A DNA stretch of 64,000 nt from Fremontodendron californicum (lineage: Eukaryota; Streptophyta; Magnoliopsida; Malvales; Malvaceae): NCBI GenBank assembly GCA_030761205.1, contig JAULJL010000015.1, forward strand, positions 7,941,501-8,005,500. The letters are read 5' to 3'. The translations under genes were made by a program, and so were the position numbers. Position 1 is the stretch's first letter. The number at the start of each line of letters is the position of its first letter. The notes under the pieces are model-generated. The model was not told the DNA's origin. It saw nothing but the letters and a program-made list of their open reading frames with translations, and did no database searches. This document shows, one piece after another, positions 34,365-46,000 of this stretch.

Positions 34365-34440
34365 AGATGTTGAAATTCGAATTCTTAATTTGTTAAATGT
34401 TATCTTTTAAAAATAACTGTATGAACCAACTGTTAAATCT
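34365..34440 (-). mobile_element. tRNA-derived SINE fragment (copy S2)
   Basis: Minus strand has CAGTTGGTTCATACAG and AGAATTCGAATTTCAAC, matching S1 (18815-18905) block for block with more decay. Confidence 0.5.
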
Positions 34441-35233
34441 CATGTTGGAGGCTTTCTTATCTTTAAGAGGTTGAAATCATTCCTGATTTATTGGCACTTA
34501 TTAAACGGCAACTAAGATAAAGTTTTTCAAGGTCCAGACTATTTGACTTTTGGTACCCTTCTTGCTTGCATCCCATGCACATGGGATTTTAGCTTTAACA
34601 AAGAGGGCTGAGAATTAGGAAGATTATTATGGTTTCATCAAGGTTTTCTAAATTTCCAACATTCTTTTCATCTTTCCTACATTTACTTTGCTCTTGATTT
34701 AATCAATTGCAAACTTATGATCAACATGACATCTGAATTGATTCATGGTGATGTAAATTGCCTACCTTTCTATACTCTAACTAAAAGCAAATATGGTATA
34801 GGGTCTTCCTTTCCTTTCCTTTTTTCCCCCTTAAGAAGTTAAAAGCAGAAACTTTAATTTGACAAGGCAGCAGGCAGCAAGTTTACTTCAATAAGGTCTA
34901 ATCAGTAATCAACATTGCAATATTGCTTCCTCATTATGGCGATGTAGCCAACTTTAGTCTTTTCTTTCATGGAGCTAGGTCCACCATGTTTATATTTACA
35001 TAAATCTGCACAAATAATTTTATACTATATTATATGCTATACTTCAAAACAAAATTTGGTAAGACAATCAGGAAATCTAGATAGACAAAGAGAGAGAAAT
35101 GAGGAAATTGAAAGCTACCATTTTCTCTCCCATTCTGTAATGCACATGGTTGTCTGTCACAACTTTACCATCAATATTTAATAACAGCTAAAACAAGTCT
35201 CTAAATCTCTTCAATATTATATACAACCATAAA

Positions 35234-35340
35234 TCTATTATATTTGGAGGATCATACCCTCATACTCATTCATGAATATGTGTTGGACACAAGTATCTGA
35301 CATAAATACTTTAAGAAAAATGAAAAATTCGGATAACATA
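35234..35340 (+). mobile_element. CTATGTT-family MITE, copy D (5'-deleted)
   Basis: A 107-bp right half, from ATTTGGAGGATCATACCC to GGATAACATA. Exact 8-bp flanks ACCATAAA at 35226-35233 and 35341-35348 show that the deletion is internal to the insertion. Confidence 0.75.
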
Positions 35341-36215
35341 ACCATAAACCATGTGTTTTTAAGCAACCTTAATTCATTTTTTATCACAATAATTTTATTG
35401 CTTCCTTTTCTGGTAGTTGATTTGGTTCAAAATTTTTTTTTTAAAGGCAAAACAAAAAAGAATCATATTATATATTCCATAAGCGGCAGATACATAAACC
35501 ATCCAATTAGGATAGAAGAAGAATAGTAACACCAACCTCTATCCCCCAACAGAAGATATAAATCTGAAACACACTGCTAAAATGATCAAAGATAATGCAA
35601 ATATTTACACTAATTACACGAGCAAGTTGGTTCTTTTATAGTAAGGCCATATCACTTTGGATTAATGTGCCACATATTGTAATTTGTTCAATATCAATCA
35701 TATTTAAGAAGTAGCGTCCAAATGGTTTTTCTGTTGTAGCACGAATGTTTAAGTGCTGACCTGTTGTAAAATTTGGGTTCGATCTAAACTAGCAATAAAA
35801 GGTTGGTATTGTCTCCCCTGGCCTTCTTATATGTTAAAAAACAATGATAATAATGAATCATACTGATCAATTAGACTTAGAGATTTTGATCATAGGGTTA
35901 ATAATCAAAGCATATGTTAGGGTTGGCCTTGTTTTTAATGTCATAGTACGTAGTGTCAAGAACAAGAACAAAAATGCAGCAGCAAGCAATAGGCCATTAA
36001 CAGACGACCAAATATTGCAATCTCACTGATAAAAAAACAAACAGGATGATGGGGCATTGGTTCAAGAAAGGTTGGAGGCAAAAACTACATCATCCTTACC
36101 AAATTTAACCCTAACGTGCAATATTATAATACTCATAATATTATGTTAGTGTTACCGTTCCAGGCAGTAAGGGCCCATGCATCATCCATCATGGGAAATA
36201 GACATGTTTTTGTTT

Positions 36216-36385
36216 AGATCTGTCAATTTGTGTATTTGTATCGTGTTCGTATATTTTATCGTATCATAATCGTATTTAAGATATTTTATATTTATATAAA
36301 TTTTAATATATTAATAATACGTATTATATAAAATTTGAAACATTCATATATTCGTATTATTTTCTTATATCGTGTTTTTTTTTTA
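36216..36385 (+). mobile_element. 'CGTGTTCGTGTCGTGT' repeat family, copy 3
   Basis: Starts AGATCTGTCAATTTGTG, then TATCGTGTTCGTATATTTTATCGTA and ATATTTATATAAATTTTAATATATTAATAA, matching the 6549 copy in the same order. Confidence 0.6.
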
Positions 36386-37320
36386 TGCATTTTGATTATT
36401 TTTCGTGTAGTGGCTTTGCCTTCCAATTGCAATGCCCAGAGAATTGCACCACTGACCGCTCCTCTCAAAGTCTCAATTCCATTGGGAAGAAAAGAAAATT
36501 AAACAAAGAGAATAGGATCCATGCTTTGCTTTGCTTTCTGTGTGGCCCTTTTTTCATGTTCTTTTTTTTTTTTTTGGTTTCCCAAAATTACAAATTATGT
36601 TTTTATTGTTTTAGACCCACACTCCTTTGAAGGCCTTTGCCATCACTGTCTTATTATCATCAATATCATTCATCACTTTAATTTTCTTTTTGGTATTTCA
36701 CTTTCCCTTTTATCTCTTTTGCTTGTAGTTTTTTTAATACTACATGACACATTTTGTTGGGCCCAGCATTACTTATCCTTTGCATGCAGGACACTTGATT
36801 CTCTAATTTCAGCTCATACATATTTTACATTTTTCGAGTTTGTAAATACTCGCAACCAAATATAAAAGGGTAAATATAAAAGAGTAAATAAACACTGATC
36901 CAACCAAGTTATTTACATACTAACCATCCAAAAATCTCTATATAATATTCTAATTTCCAAATTAAAAACCTTATATTATCCTTATTAAATTTCATAATCT
37001 TAACAAAGGGCTAAGTGGTGGAATTCATCAAACAAATTCCAACACCTTTCATATAATAAACTTCCATGTTAAGTTGGTTTCCCCTTTCTTTAATTTGGGT
37101 TCCTCAACAAATGTGTAAGGAATTTCAAAACTTACTTTCCATACACTTGTGGCGAAGCTTCTTCTCTTTCTCTCTTTCCTTTCCTTTCCTTTCTTTCTTT
37201 GATTTTCATATCTCCTTTTCTTTTCTTACCTTCTCCCCCTTCTTTAGCCTTGGTGCAGGTTCATGGATATTGAACCCTTGTGGGCTCTTGGGTGGGTGGT
37301 TATTTCTTTTACTTGATTGT

Positions 37321-37653
37321 ATGGCAGCACCTAAATCACCATCAACAGTCTCAGAGACCTATGCAAAATCCCACTCTCTCCTTATCTTTCTCACCTTTTT
37401 CTTCATTTTTCTTTTACTCATTAACCCTACTACAAGCCCCATAAACTCATCATCCAATGCCTCCTCAATCCCTTTCAAGAGGCTCCTCTTAGATACTTCC
37501 TCAAAATCAACCTCTTCTACCATGAACCCTAAGCAAACGCGAAACGCGCTCACTTCTTCATCAATATCATCATCGTCAAAATCTTCACGTAGACAGTTTG
37601 GAGCCGAAGCTCACGAAGTTCCAAGCGGTCCAAACCCTATTTCCAACAGGTAA
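37321..37653 (+). CDS. CLE44: CLE41/CLE44-type precursor of the TDIF signalling peptide
   Basis: A single exon of 110 residues. The N-terminus has a hydrophobic signal sequence (LLIFLTFFFIFLLLI, residues 20-34), then a Ser-rich variable pro-region, then RRQFGAEA leading into the CLE motif HEVPSGPNPISN (residues 98-109, bases 37612-37647) and a final Arg before TAA. That dodecamer is exactly TDIF, the product of CLE41/CLE44, which is secreted from phloem, perceived by the PXY/TDR receptor in procambium/cambium, blocks xylem differentiation and promotes cambial division. In known TDIF both non-terminal prolines (positions 4 and 7) are hydroxylated. The AGG-TAA end creates an apparent GT donor that should not be taken as a splice site. 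An in-frame ATG at 37111 exists upstream, but signal-peptide placement favours 37321. Confidence 0.96.
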   Translation: MAAPKSPSTVSETYAKSHSLLIFLTFFFIFLLLINPTTSPINSSSNASSIPFKRLLLDTSSKSTSSTMNPKQTRNALTSSSISSSSKSSRRQFGAEAHEVPSGPNPISNR

Positions 37654-39998
37654 GTTTGATTTATGGAGACACGAACTACGGGTTGAAGATGATAGAGTCG
37701 TGATGGCAGAAGTTAATGTTAATTTGTTTGACATATCTTTACGAGTATCCACCATTAATACTGCTTGTCCTCTTTGAGAGGAGTTTGTTACCTTCGTTGT
37801 CATCGTCATCATCATGAGTATTATTTTTTGTTTTTTGTTTTTTCCTACTTTTTTGAACTAGAAATGTATAGGAAGAGAGATACTCTATTTTTCAACATGT
37901 AACTATGCTATTTATTTCATCTATAGATGATCATGATGGTATGGTTTATATATTTACTTTGATTTCTTGTATGATTTTATTCAATGCTATGTTACTAATT
38001 TTTTATTAATTAAATTAAATTTGGTTTATGATAATTTCTTGGTGGGATATATATGAATCTCCTTTTAGTCTTTTTCTTACTTAGGAAAATCTTGAAGCTA
38101 TAGTGAGATTCCTGGTGGGTTTCTTTTTCTTTTTTGGTTAAAAAAAAAACTCTTAAAATTTCCACTGAAAAATGTTGGTCTCTTCGGCTCTGCCTCTCCT
38201 TGATGAGTCTAAACCAAGTACAAATTGAAAGCCATGGCAGATTGATACTGAAAAAAATAGATAAAAATTAAGGAATGGAAAGGAGAAAATGATCAGCAAT
38301 GAAAGTTGACCTGAGTGGAAGGGGTTCTAGTCGCTTAAGTTAATGGTCTCGAGTTCGAGATTTTGTGAACGCAAAAACCTTTCTTGAAAGAGGTCTCCGT
38401 CTTAACGCCCGACAGTATCTCGAAGGATTAATCCTGAACGAAACTTAAAAATACCTTGAATAACAAAAAAAAAATATGATCAGGTCTTCATTAGCATGGT
38501 TTGAGAAAGGCAGATGAGAAGGGAATCTGCTGGCCCAAAATGGCAGCAGCAGTGTCACTGTGTGTCAAATCTATGTCACGGTGAAGTAGAGATATGATTC
38601 AGAAGAACTTTTGTTTTGTCTGAAAAAAAAAGAAAATTATTTGGTCAGTCATTTGGACTTTGCTTTTGTCTTCTCGAACACATAATCCGAGAAAAGTCGA
38701 GATGCCAACCAAAGTCATGACTCATGATTTGATAATTATTACTGTATCATTTTCTTGTTGTTGAATAAAATGTTACCCAATCATATGCTTTCTGATTCAA
38801 ACTAATTATTATTATGTTTTTTTTGGGTCCAAAATCTTAGTTTAATTCAACAATTTCTGGGGTTTCTTAGATATAAATGTTTTGATATTTTTCAGATCAT
38901 TTAATTAATAAAGAGAGTGGTCAACTTATAGCTAAAACTGAAATTTTAGCCGTATTTTAGCAGTAATTTTTAAAGAAATTTTTGTTAAAACTTATTACAT
39001 TCCCATTCATTCTTACTTACAGCTTCCTGCTATACTCCTCCCTTCCTTGATTATTTTTATGTCTTGGTATATTTTACTAGTCAACCCTATGACCAGAGAC
39101 ATAATCACTTTCTACTATAGCACTAAATTGATTGGTATTTAAAATCTAATTATGAAATAAAAAAAGGAAATGCTTTTGCAATGGGCTCGAGTACTAGTTT
39201 TAAATGGATTTATATTTGATGTTTTGTCGATGTATGAATCTAGATATTATCAGTGAACCACATGATACTACTCCATTAATAAACAAACATAAAATTTTAA
39301 AAGTTTTAAAAATAAATACAAATAATAATAAGTGATATCATGTGATTTGTGACAATGCATAGATTTATATACTAACAATACATCAAATATAATTTATTTT
39401 TTTAAAGAGTAGAGATATATTACTATTTTTAATTAATTTGTAGGAATAGGGATATATGTGCAAGTTGCATGGGCTGACTATGCATGCATGGGGATCTAAA
39501 ATTGCATGACATCGTTCTCATAAATGCATGATCATGATCCTGATAGCCAACTAGCTAAATGAGCAGGAGAAAATAGTTACGAGTATGTAACATTTTAATC
39601 TTTTTTAAAGTTTATGACATGCTTTGATTTTCGATCGGGATAGTCTTCTTTCATTTAAATTTTTTTTTGGATAAAAAATAATAATTAAGATCAGTGAAAC
39701 TTTGAATTCATCCCAAAGCAAAGATGAAATATCAACCGCATTTTCGACATGAAAAAAAAAAAAAAAAGGTTTTGACAATCCCTCTTAAAATGACTAATGA
39801 TAAGAATATTTAACAGATTGGGTTCTACCAATATTTCCCAACTTTAGCCCAACAACTTCTACAATTTGACTTTGATTCCAATAGCTCTTTCTCTGATATT
39901 GCCTATTACATGATGCAAGGATGGCTAATACTTCCTTAGAAGAGTACTAGATTCATGTTGAGAAATTCACCATTTTTTAGTCAAAAAGACAAAAACAC
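37654..39998. other. 3' flank of the CLE gene and intergenic spacer
   Basis: AT-rich spacer without genes, apart from SINE S4. Poly-A runs lie near 38140, 38465 and 39750. Confidence 0.5.
38310..38475 (+). mobile_element. tRNA-derived SINE-like element (copy S4)
   Basis: It contains GGTTCTAGTCGCTTAAGTTA (A-box-like) and ATGGTCTCGAGTTCGAGATT (B-box GAGTTCGAGAT), then a unique body and an A-rich tail (AATAACAAAAAAAAAATATG). The GC-richer body stands out from its surroundings. Confidence 0.6.
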
Positions 39999-40002
39999 AC
40001 CA

Positions 40003-40260
40003 ATAGTAGACTGTCCATGACTCATATTATTTGCCCGATTTGATAAATTCAACTCGTATTATTATTTAATCAATAAAAAAATTTATTTATATTTAATTAT
40101 AAAAACATATAAATATTAATATAAAAATAATTTTTTAATATATTTCAAACAATAAAACAAAATTTTAAATCCAACGAATTTGACCCAAACCAAATCTAAA
40201 CAAACAAATTTTTTACTATTCAAATTTGTTCCAACTTATCCAACCATGGACATGACCTCT
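40003..40260. mobile_element. short TIR element related to the 'CATGGATC' family
   Basis: Left AGTAGACTGTCCATGACTCA and right CCAACCATGGACATGACCTC are inverted repeats sharing TGTCCATG, around an AT-rich core. Confidence 0.5.
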
Positions 40261-41524
40261 AATGAATAACAATAAATTGGTATAAATTCAAGGGGTTTCA
40301 AAATCCCATCAACAAAACCACTTGGCCATTAGTTTTAATTACTACTATTAAACCACACTCTTACATGATAGTGATATAAATGCTTCTTTGGGTAGCAATG
40401 CCAATGATATTCTCCAAAGGAAGCAAGTTAATTAAGCTATAGCTCTACATTAATTCATATTAGATTCTAAATCAAACAGGAAAGGGATATTATTATTAGA
40501 ATATCAGAAGTTCATATATAACAACCTATTCCAATTAAAACTATTTGAAGGGTAATCTCTATGTTAAAAGAAAAGGAAAAAGCCTTGATTTTTTCCAAAT
40601 TATTTGAATTCAATATTGTTCCTTGGATGCCTTCTTTGAGATAAAAGAATACTGGCATGGCAAGCAGAATGAGAGGCAATAAGGGGGGTTAGATCTAGGA
40701 AAAGGCTAATAAGCAGCTAGCAGCCTAGCTATATATGAATTTTGGGCTGAGGAAGATGTTGTGGGGCAAAAAAACAAGAAGGCATTATATATTCCCCAAG
40801 TCATGTCAAGGTACCTATGAGTTCTTTGCCTTAGCACAACTCCCCCCTATAATTCCATCAAATTTACTTTATAGAGATGCTAGATATTTGATGAAATTTG
40901 CTATATATATATATATATATTCTTTTTAAAAAAAAAAATTATTTGACTATTTACTTAATACATCAAAGTTCGAGTTTTATCAGCAATTTTACTTGATGGA
41001 CAATTTGTAAATTTCATTATTAACTCTCTCTAAAACTTATGACATGTTCTAATCCTGAATTGTGATAGTTTCTCTTAACCTAAACTTTTTCTATCTGAAA
41101 AAAATGTAAAATGTAACACAACCATGAAAAATGGATGTAAAATTTAAATTATGGGAAAAATATGTGACTTTTGTTTTTATTCTTCAAGAAAAAAAAAGGA
41201 AAACATTCAATTTTATGACATGCAAAGTGAAATCAGAAATGGGAATTAAATAAACTCTAGAATTTGCCCATCCAATATGCGAGTGTTTTTTATAATAAAA
41301 AAAAAAAAAATTATAAAGAAGAGAAACTAAAGTTAGTTGATTAAAATGTGATAATTTTCTTTAAAAAAACAAAAGTGGGTAACTTTTTTTATAAAAAATT
41401 ATTAAAACAATATATCCTTATTTTTATTTTTACTATTATTAAAATTAGATTATCTCACAATGGGTGAGAAAAAAAAATTTATGTAATATATATATATATA
41501 TGAGCAGCATTTTTAAAGGAGTAG

Positions 41525-41925
41525 TAGCTTTTTAGAATAGAAATCCTTTGCCCCCATTTCAATGCCTTTACCCGTGTTTCCGCTCTCGTAACGAGTCCCG
41601 AATTCGTTTTTTTGTATCACTTTCTTTTTCGTTTGTTTTTAACTTTTTAACGAGGGTTACAAAATACAAATACGACCAATTGGTATTTTATCGGTGATCG
41701 AATAAGCGAATTCCACGATATCTTCTCCTTAATTTGAATCGTCTTTGTATCCGTATTTTTTTTAAGCGAAATTGATTTTTTTATTAGATAAAAAATCGGA
41801 TCAAACATTAAAAACGAACAGGTACGAAGAGAACAAAAAAAAAAAGGGACCAGCGGCTCGTTAAGAGAGTGGGGGCACGGGTAGGGGCAGGGAAATGGGG
41901 GTAGAGGATTTCTATTCAGTTTGTT
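41525..41925. mobile_element. GC-richer foldback element
   Basis: The left arm (TAGAATAGAAATCCTTTGCC, then CCCATTTCAATGCCTTTACCCGTG and CTCTCGTAACGAG) is the inverted complement of the right arm (CTCGTTAAGAGAGTGGGGGC, then ACGGGTAGGGGCAGGGAAATGGGGGTAGAGGATTTCTATTC). Arms are about 75 bp, with a roughly 250 bp centre. No open frame; the class is unknown. Confidence 0.7.
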
Positions 41926-42201
41926 AAGAGAATGGTGGTTTTATTTAAGAGATAGGTAATTTTTTTTAAGAGAATGATAATTTTTTAAAGGAGTGATAGT
42001 TTTTTATTTTAAAAAAATATTATATAAAAAATTTGAAAGACATAAATACCTTTATAATATTAGTTTTTGATTTATAAAATATATGATTTTGTAATTAATT
42101 TTTTAACTGAGTTGCTGTCATTTGACTCGTGACAGTAACTCAGTCAAAGCTTTAAGAATAGTATAGATATATATTTAATTTTTATGCATGGTTTTTATAA
42201 T

Positions 42202-42764
42202 GGTTAAAGTATTTAAACAGTCTATGTACTATAATTAAAAGTGCATTTTAGTTCTTGTACTATAAAAGTGAGTAATTTAATCTTTATACGTTTGAAATTG
42301 GTGCAAAAAAGTAAAATTGGTAACAGTATTAATGGAAAACTGTCTAAATGCTGACATGAACATGTGAAACTGACAGAATAACTGACTTGGAAAAAAATGA
42401 TGACGTGTCAAATTTTTTTACTCAAGTGGAATTTAGAAAAACATAAATTTTTTTATCCAAATTCCTCCCTTACCCGTAAAAAAATGTCATAATTTTTTTT
42501 CGGAGTCATCTATTCTGTCAGTTTCTAAATTCCACCTGAGCAAAAAAAATTGACACGACATCATTTTTTTTTTCTTCAAGTTATCTATTCTGTCAGTTTC
42601 ACATGTCCACATCAGCATTTAGACGGTTTTTCATTAACACAGTTACCAATTTTATTTCTTTGCACCAATTTCTAAAGTACAAAGGTTAAATTACTCACTT
42701 CTATAGTACTGAAAATAAAATGCACTTTTTACTATAATATAAGAACTATTTAGATACTTTAACC
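42202..42764. mobile_element. 563-bp near-hairpin foldback transposon with 10-bp target duplication
   Basis: From GGTTAAAGTATTTAAACAGT to ACTATTTAGATACTTTAACC, the two halves are inverted copies about 240 bp long with a short spacer near 42440-42500. Exact duplicates TTTTTATAAT flank it at 42192-42201 and 42765-42774. Long TIRs with a 9-11 bp duplication are the signature of Mutator-like elements; no transposase is encoded. Confidence 0.88.
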
Positions 42765-42861
42765 TTTTTATAATAATAGTATAAATATAGAAATATATGT
42801 TCTTAGGAGCCCAAAACTAAGAAAGGCTCAAAAGCTATAGTTTAATGGATTTACATCGCCC

Positions 42862-42867
42862 GGCCCA
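42862..42867 (-). promoter_or_regulatory. site II element (GGCCCA) upstream of the EMB1974-like gene
   Basis: TGGGCC on the minus strand, 210 bp before the ATG; typical of broadly expressed plant genes. Confidence 0.4.
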
Positions 42868-43076
42868 AGAAATTAAAATGACCCGACCCTAATACACCGG
42901 GTGGCTAACGGATAGCTTAAACCCTACCCGGAGTCTGAAAACCCTCGTAACCTCATCCGATGTTCATTCTTAACTCCAAATTTCAAGTTTAGAATTGCAG
43001 GAAAAAGAAAAGAAAAGTTTTTAACTCATTAAATTCCAAAATCCCATTTTATTTTCCTTCAAAAATATCTTAGAAA

Positions 43077-46000
43077 ATGTCTTTGAGATACCGTCATCTC
43101 AGAAAATTTTCAAGCTTTTTGCCCCATTTTTCCTCAGGTCTTTTTATTTTATTTTAATTTGGCCTTTCCTTGATTTTTTTTCCCAATTAATTATATGTTG
43201 ATTAATTTTTCTTTCAAATTCAGGCTTTCGTTATCAACCGTCTAGACGAGTACTGAACTCAGTAACTTCCTGTTCGAGTCCTTTGATTCAGCAATGCAAT
43301 GAAACGAACACTAGATTTTCCGAGAGATTTTCAGGTAATTCTTTTTTTTTTCTTCCAATTCATAAACCACTTAATTTTTGTATTTTAAAATATTACCAGC
43401 TTATAACTTATGTTCTTAATGTAACGTTAATTTCAACATTTGTGTATTTTTTACTCTCCTAATTTACCAAAGACAGTCTCTTTCAGGCACTCAACAATTT
43501 CACAACTATCTCAGGACTCTCCTTCTGAAACCCATTTATTGTCTTTCATTGAATCTGCTTTTGATCATCTTCAAGGTATTCAAACCTACTACCCTTTTTT
43601 TTCTTTGAATTGATGTTAATTTAACTGTTATAATGGGATTCATGTATCTTCAATTTAGGTCCTAACCATTGCTGGTTGAATAGAGTTGATGAAAACAAAG
43701 ATTTTTTCAAGAAGGTTGGTACGTTTTTAGTTGTTGCTGGAAGGTTCTTTGAGAATTCGGAGAAAGTAGGATGCAATCCGGTTGTTATATTTGAAAAAGT
43801 GAAGTTGCTTCAGCAGAGGTAGAGAGATAGTGGATATTTGTTTCTCTAAGCTTGTTGAATATTGTTTTTTTTTTTACTTCTGAGAAAAAAAGTCATGTTT
43901 TGCTGTTGTAGGTTCCCTTCGCTACGGGTTATTGGTCTCCAGGATTGCATTTCAGTTAACTCTGCTGATGATCGAAGTCAACTTATTGAATTGATTATGA
44001 AAGAATACATTACTTTTCCTATTTTGTTGTCAAACAAAAACTTTTCTCAGGTACAGTTTTGAAATGGAGTTATATATGACTATATGGCTTCAAAGCCATA
44101 CTTTCTCATGAATGAAATCCTTTCCCATAAACTTGTGAGAGTTGAAGTTTACTTCAAAATCATACTCTCACAATTAAGTCATGCCATCAAATAAGGTTCC
44201 CCCGGCTGCTCAGAAGGAATCAGTGAGCTGTTATTCTTCTGTTTTGTGTTGGCATTCAACATAGCATCAATCCTAGCTTATGAGATACCATTTTATGCTA
44301 ACCTCTTCTTTCATTTACTTACACATTATTGGAAAGCAATTGAAATAAGGAAAAAAAAGAAGGAAAGATGTCACAGTAGAGCAGAGCACTTCTCATATCT
44401 TCCATTGACAACTCAGTGCAACCTGGAACTAGGAAATAATCTAAGCATGGATCTTTTTCTATGAATTATTCTAAAACTATGTCATGACTTTTTAAAGCTG
44501 TAGTATATGGCTGTGTTTCAGTATACCTATTTTGTGTTGCTTTTATGATTTTGAACATGGTTTACAAATTACAATCCATTTACCATGGTTGACTAGTTTT
44601 TTCATAAGAATCTGTTCTGTTGTGTTTCTCGACATTATATATTTATCAAGTAGATTGATTAAGATTTCTTTTTCCCTTTATGTATTTAGTTGACAGATCA
44701 GGCATGCTTCATTTTGTCTAAAGATTTTAAGAATCCTCTAAATATCCATGAGAAGGACCTGGATCTGGCAATGCTTAACAAAGGTATGTTTATTTCTCAT
44801 GTATAACTACTAGTTCTCTTCGCTTTGATGTAGTCCTTTTTGCGGTGAGAATCTTTGATCAGAAATGAAGCTATTGCTGCTTTCAGTTTCTGTTACATTT
44901 TAGAACAACTGAAATATTATTCTCATACAAAATTTACAGCCTTTAGACTCCAAAATTCTTAGTATGATTCAGTGAACTTTGAGCTTCCTTAATTTGCACA
45001 TTGAAGCAATCATTTGAGGGATAGCTTGTGAATGCGGGCTATCTGTTGGAGTTAGGATGGTTGCCTTCACCTTCAACATCGTATCCTAAGTACTGATCGA
45101 CTGATTATCAGTTGTATTTTGTTGTTTATCAGTTGTTGCATTTACTTGTTCATGTCTTTTATTTGAAAAAACTGTTGGAAGTTTTTGTTTCAAGTATTGC
45201 TTTGGATTAGTTGTTTCAATAATTATGACCAACAGAATATGTATCATTGCAGCATAGATAACTTATAAAGCCTGAAAATGAGATGGTGGACCTATAAATG
45301 CATTGTCCTAAATTCTTCTCTACCCCCCTTTATTTTCTCCTTCTCTCCTCCTGTATAGCTGTTTGTATTCCCTAAGCTCCTATTTTTTGACAGGCTCTTC
45401 CTTTCAACATGGTTGTTACCATATTGAACATTTCTTCTTTTATGGCATTTCCAACCTCCCCCTTCTCTTTGAGTTTCATTCCCCTCTCACAGTAATTATC
45501 ATCTAGATATGAGTATGGTTTGTGAACTATGTTTTTACATGTATTTATGCACTTGCCTGGCATTTCATGTGCACATGTTGGCACACAATTCTCCATGCAT
45601 GTATGTACACAAACATCTACCTTTCTTGTCTTCTGATTCTGCTTCCCTTTTGCAGCCATTGAGGAGTTAAGTGTGCAATACCAAGTTAATAATATTGCAC
45701 TTCATAATTTGAAAAGCTCCTGGTCAAAAGAAGCTGAGATCATTAAGGAACCCCATTTTTGCACTGCTCTGCGGAATTTACTTCTTTACTTCCCTGGTAT
45801 AGGTCTTTTATGGCACTATTTCTTGTGATTTTCCATATAGTACATCAGCTTTTCAGCAATTTTGTAAGAGGATCAAATGAATTTGAACAAATAATGAGAT
45901 CAACCTCTGCTCAATACAGGAACTTTGGTTTATCTAAAACTGAATGATTTTCAATCTAGTTAATATCATTTTCAAGAATAGTAACAGCTTGTCTTTTTAG

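Larger units (their letters stand above)
32950..37320. other. intergenic spacer upstream of the CLE gene
   Basis: No gene is recognised between 32950 and 37000. It contains SINE S2, MITE copy D and a CGTGTTCG-family copy. The last 350 bp are pyrimidine-rich (CTTTCCTTTCCTTTC at about 37168-37198), a likely leader of the CLE gene. Confidence 0.5.
40261..43076. other. intergenic spacer upstream of the EMB1974-like gene
   Basis: No genes. An AT microsatellite lies at about 40902-40920; the two foldback elements below occupy much of the right half. The last 300 bp, from 42765, form the promoter of the EMB1974-like gene. Confidence 0.5.

Noticed and set aside
37066..37320. N-terminal extension of the CLE frame (in-frame ATG at 37111)
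   Set aside because: The extension is a translation of the pyrimidine-rich leader. CLE precursors begin shortly before the signal peptide, which fits the ATG at 37321.
43492..43560. EMB1974 exon 3 starting after TTTCAG at 43495
   Set aside because: That acceptor puts the exon in a frame with an early stop; the acceptor at 43476 (GACAG) restores the conserved frame through SFIESAFDHLQG.
45372..45659. Minus-strand 95-codon frame with regularly spaced cysteines (CVHTCMENCVPTCAHE...), resembling a cysteine-rich peptide
   Set aside because: It lies antisense in intron 6 and the start of exon 7 of the EMB1974-like gene and has no signal peptide. The cysteine spacing comes from repeated TGCACATG-like words; there is no sign it is expressed.
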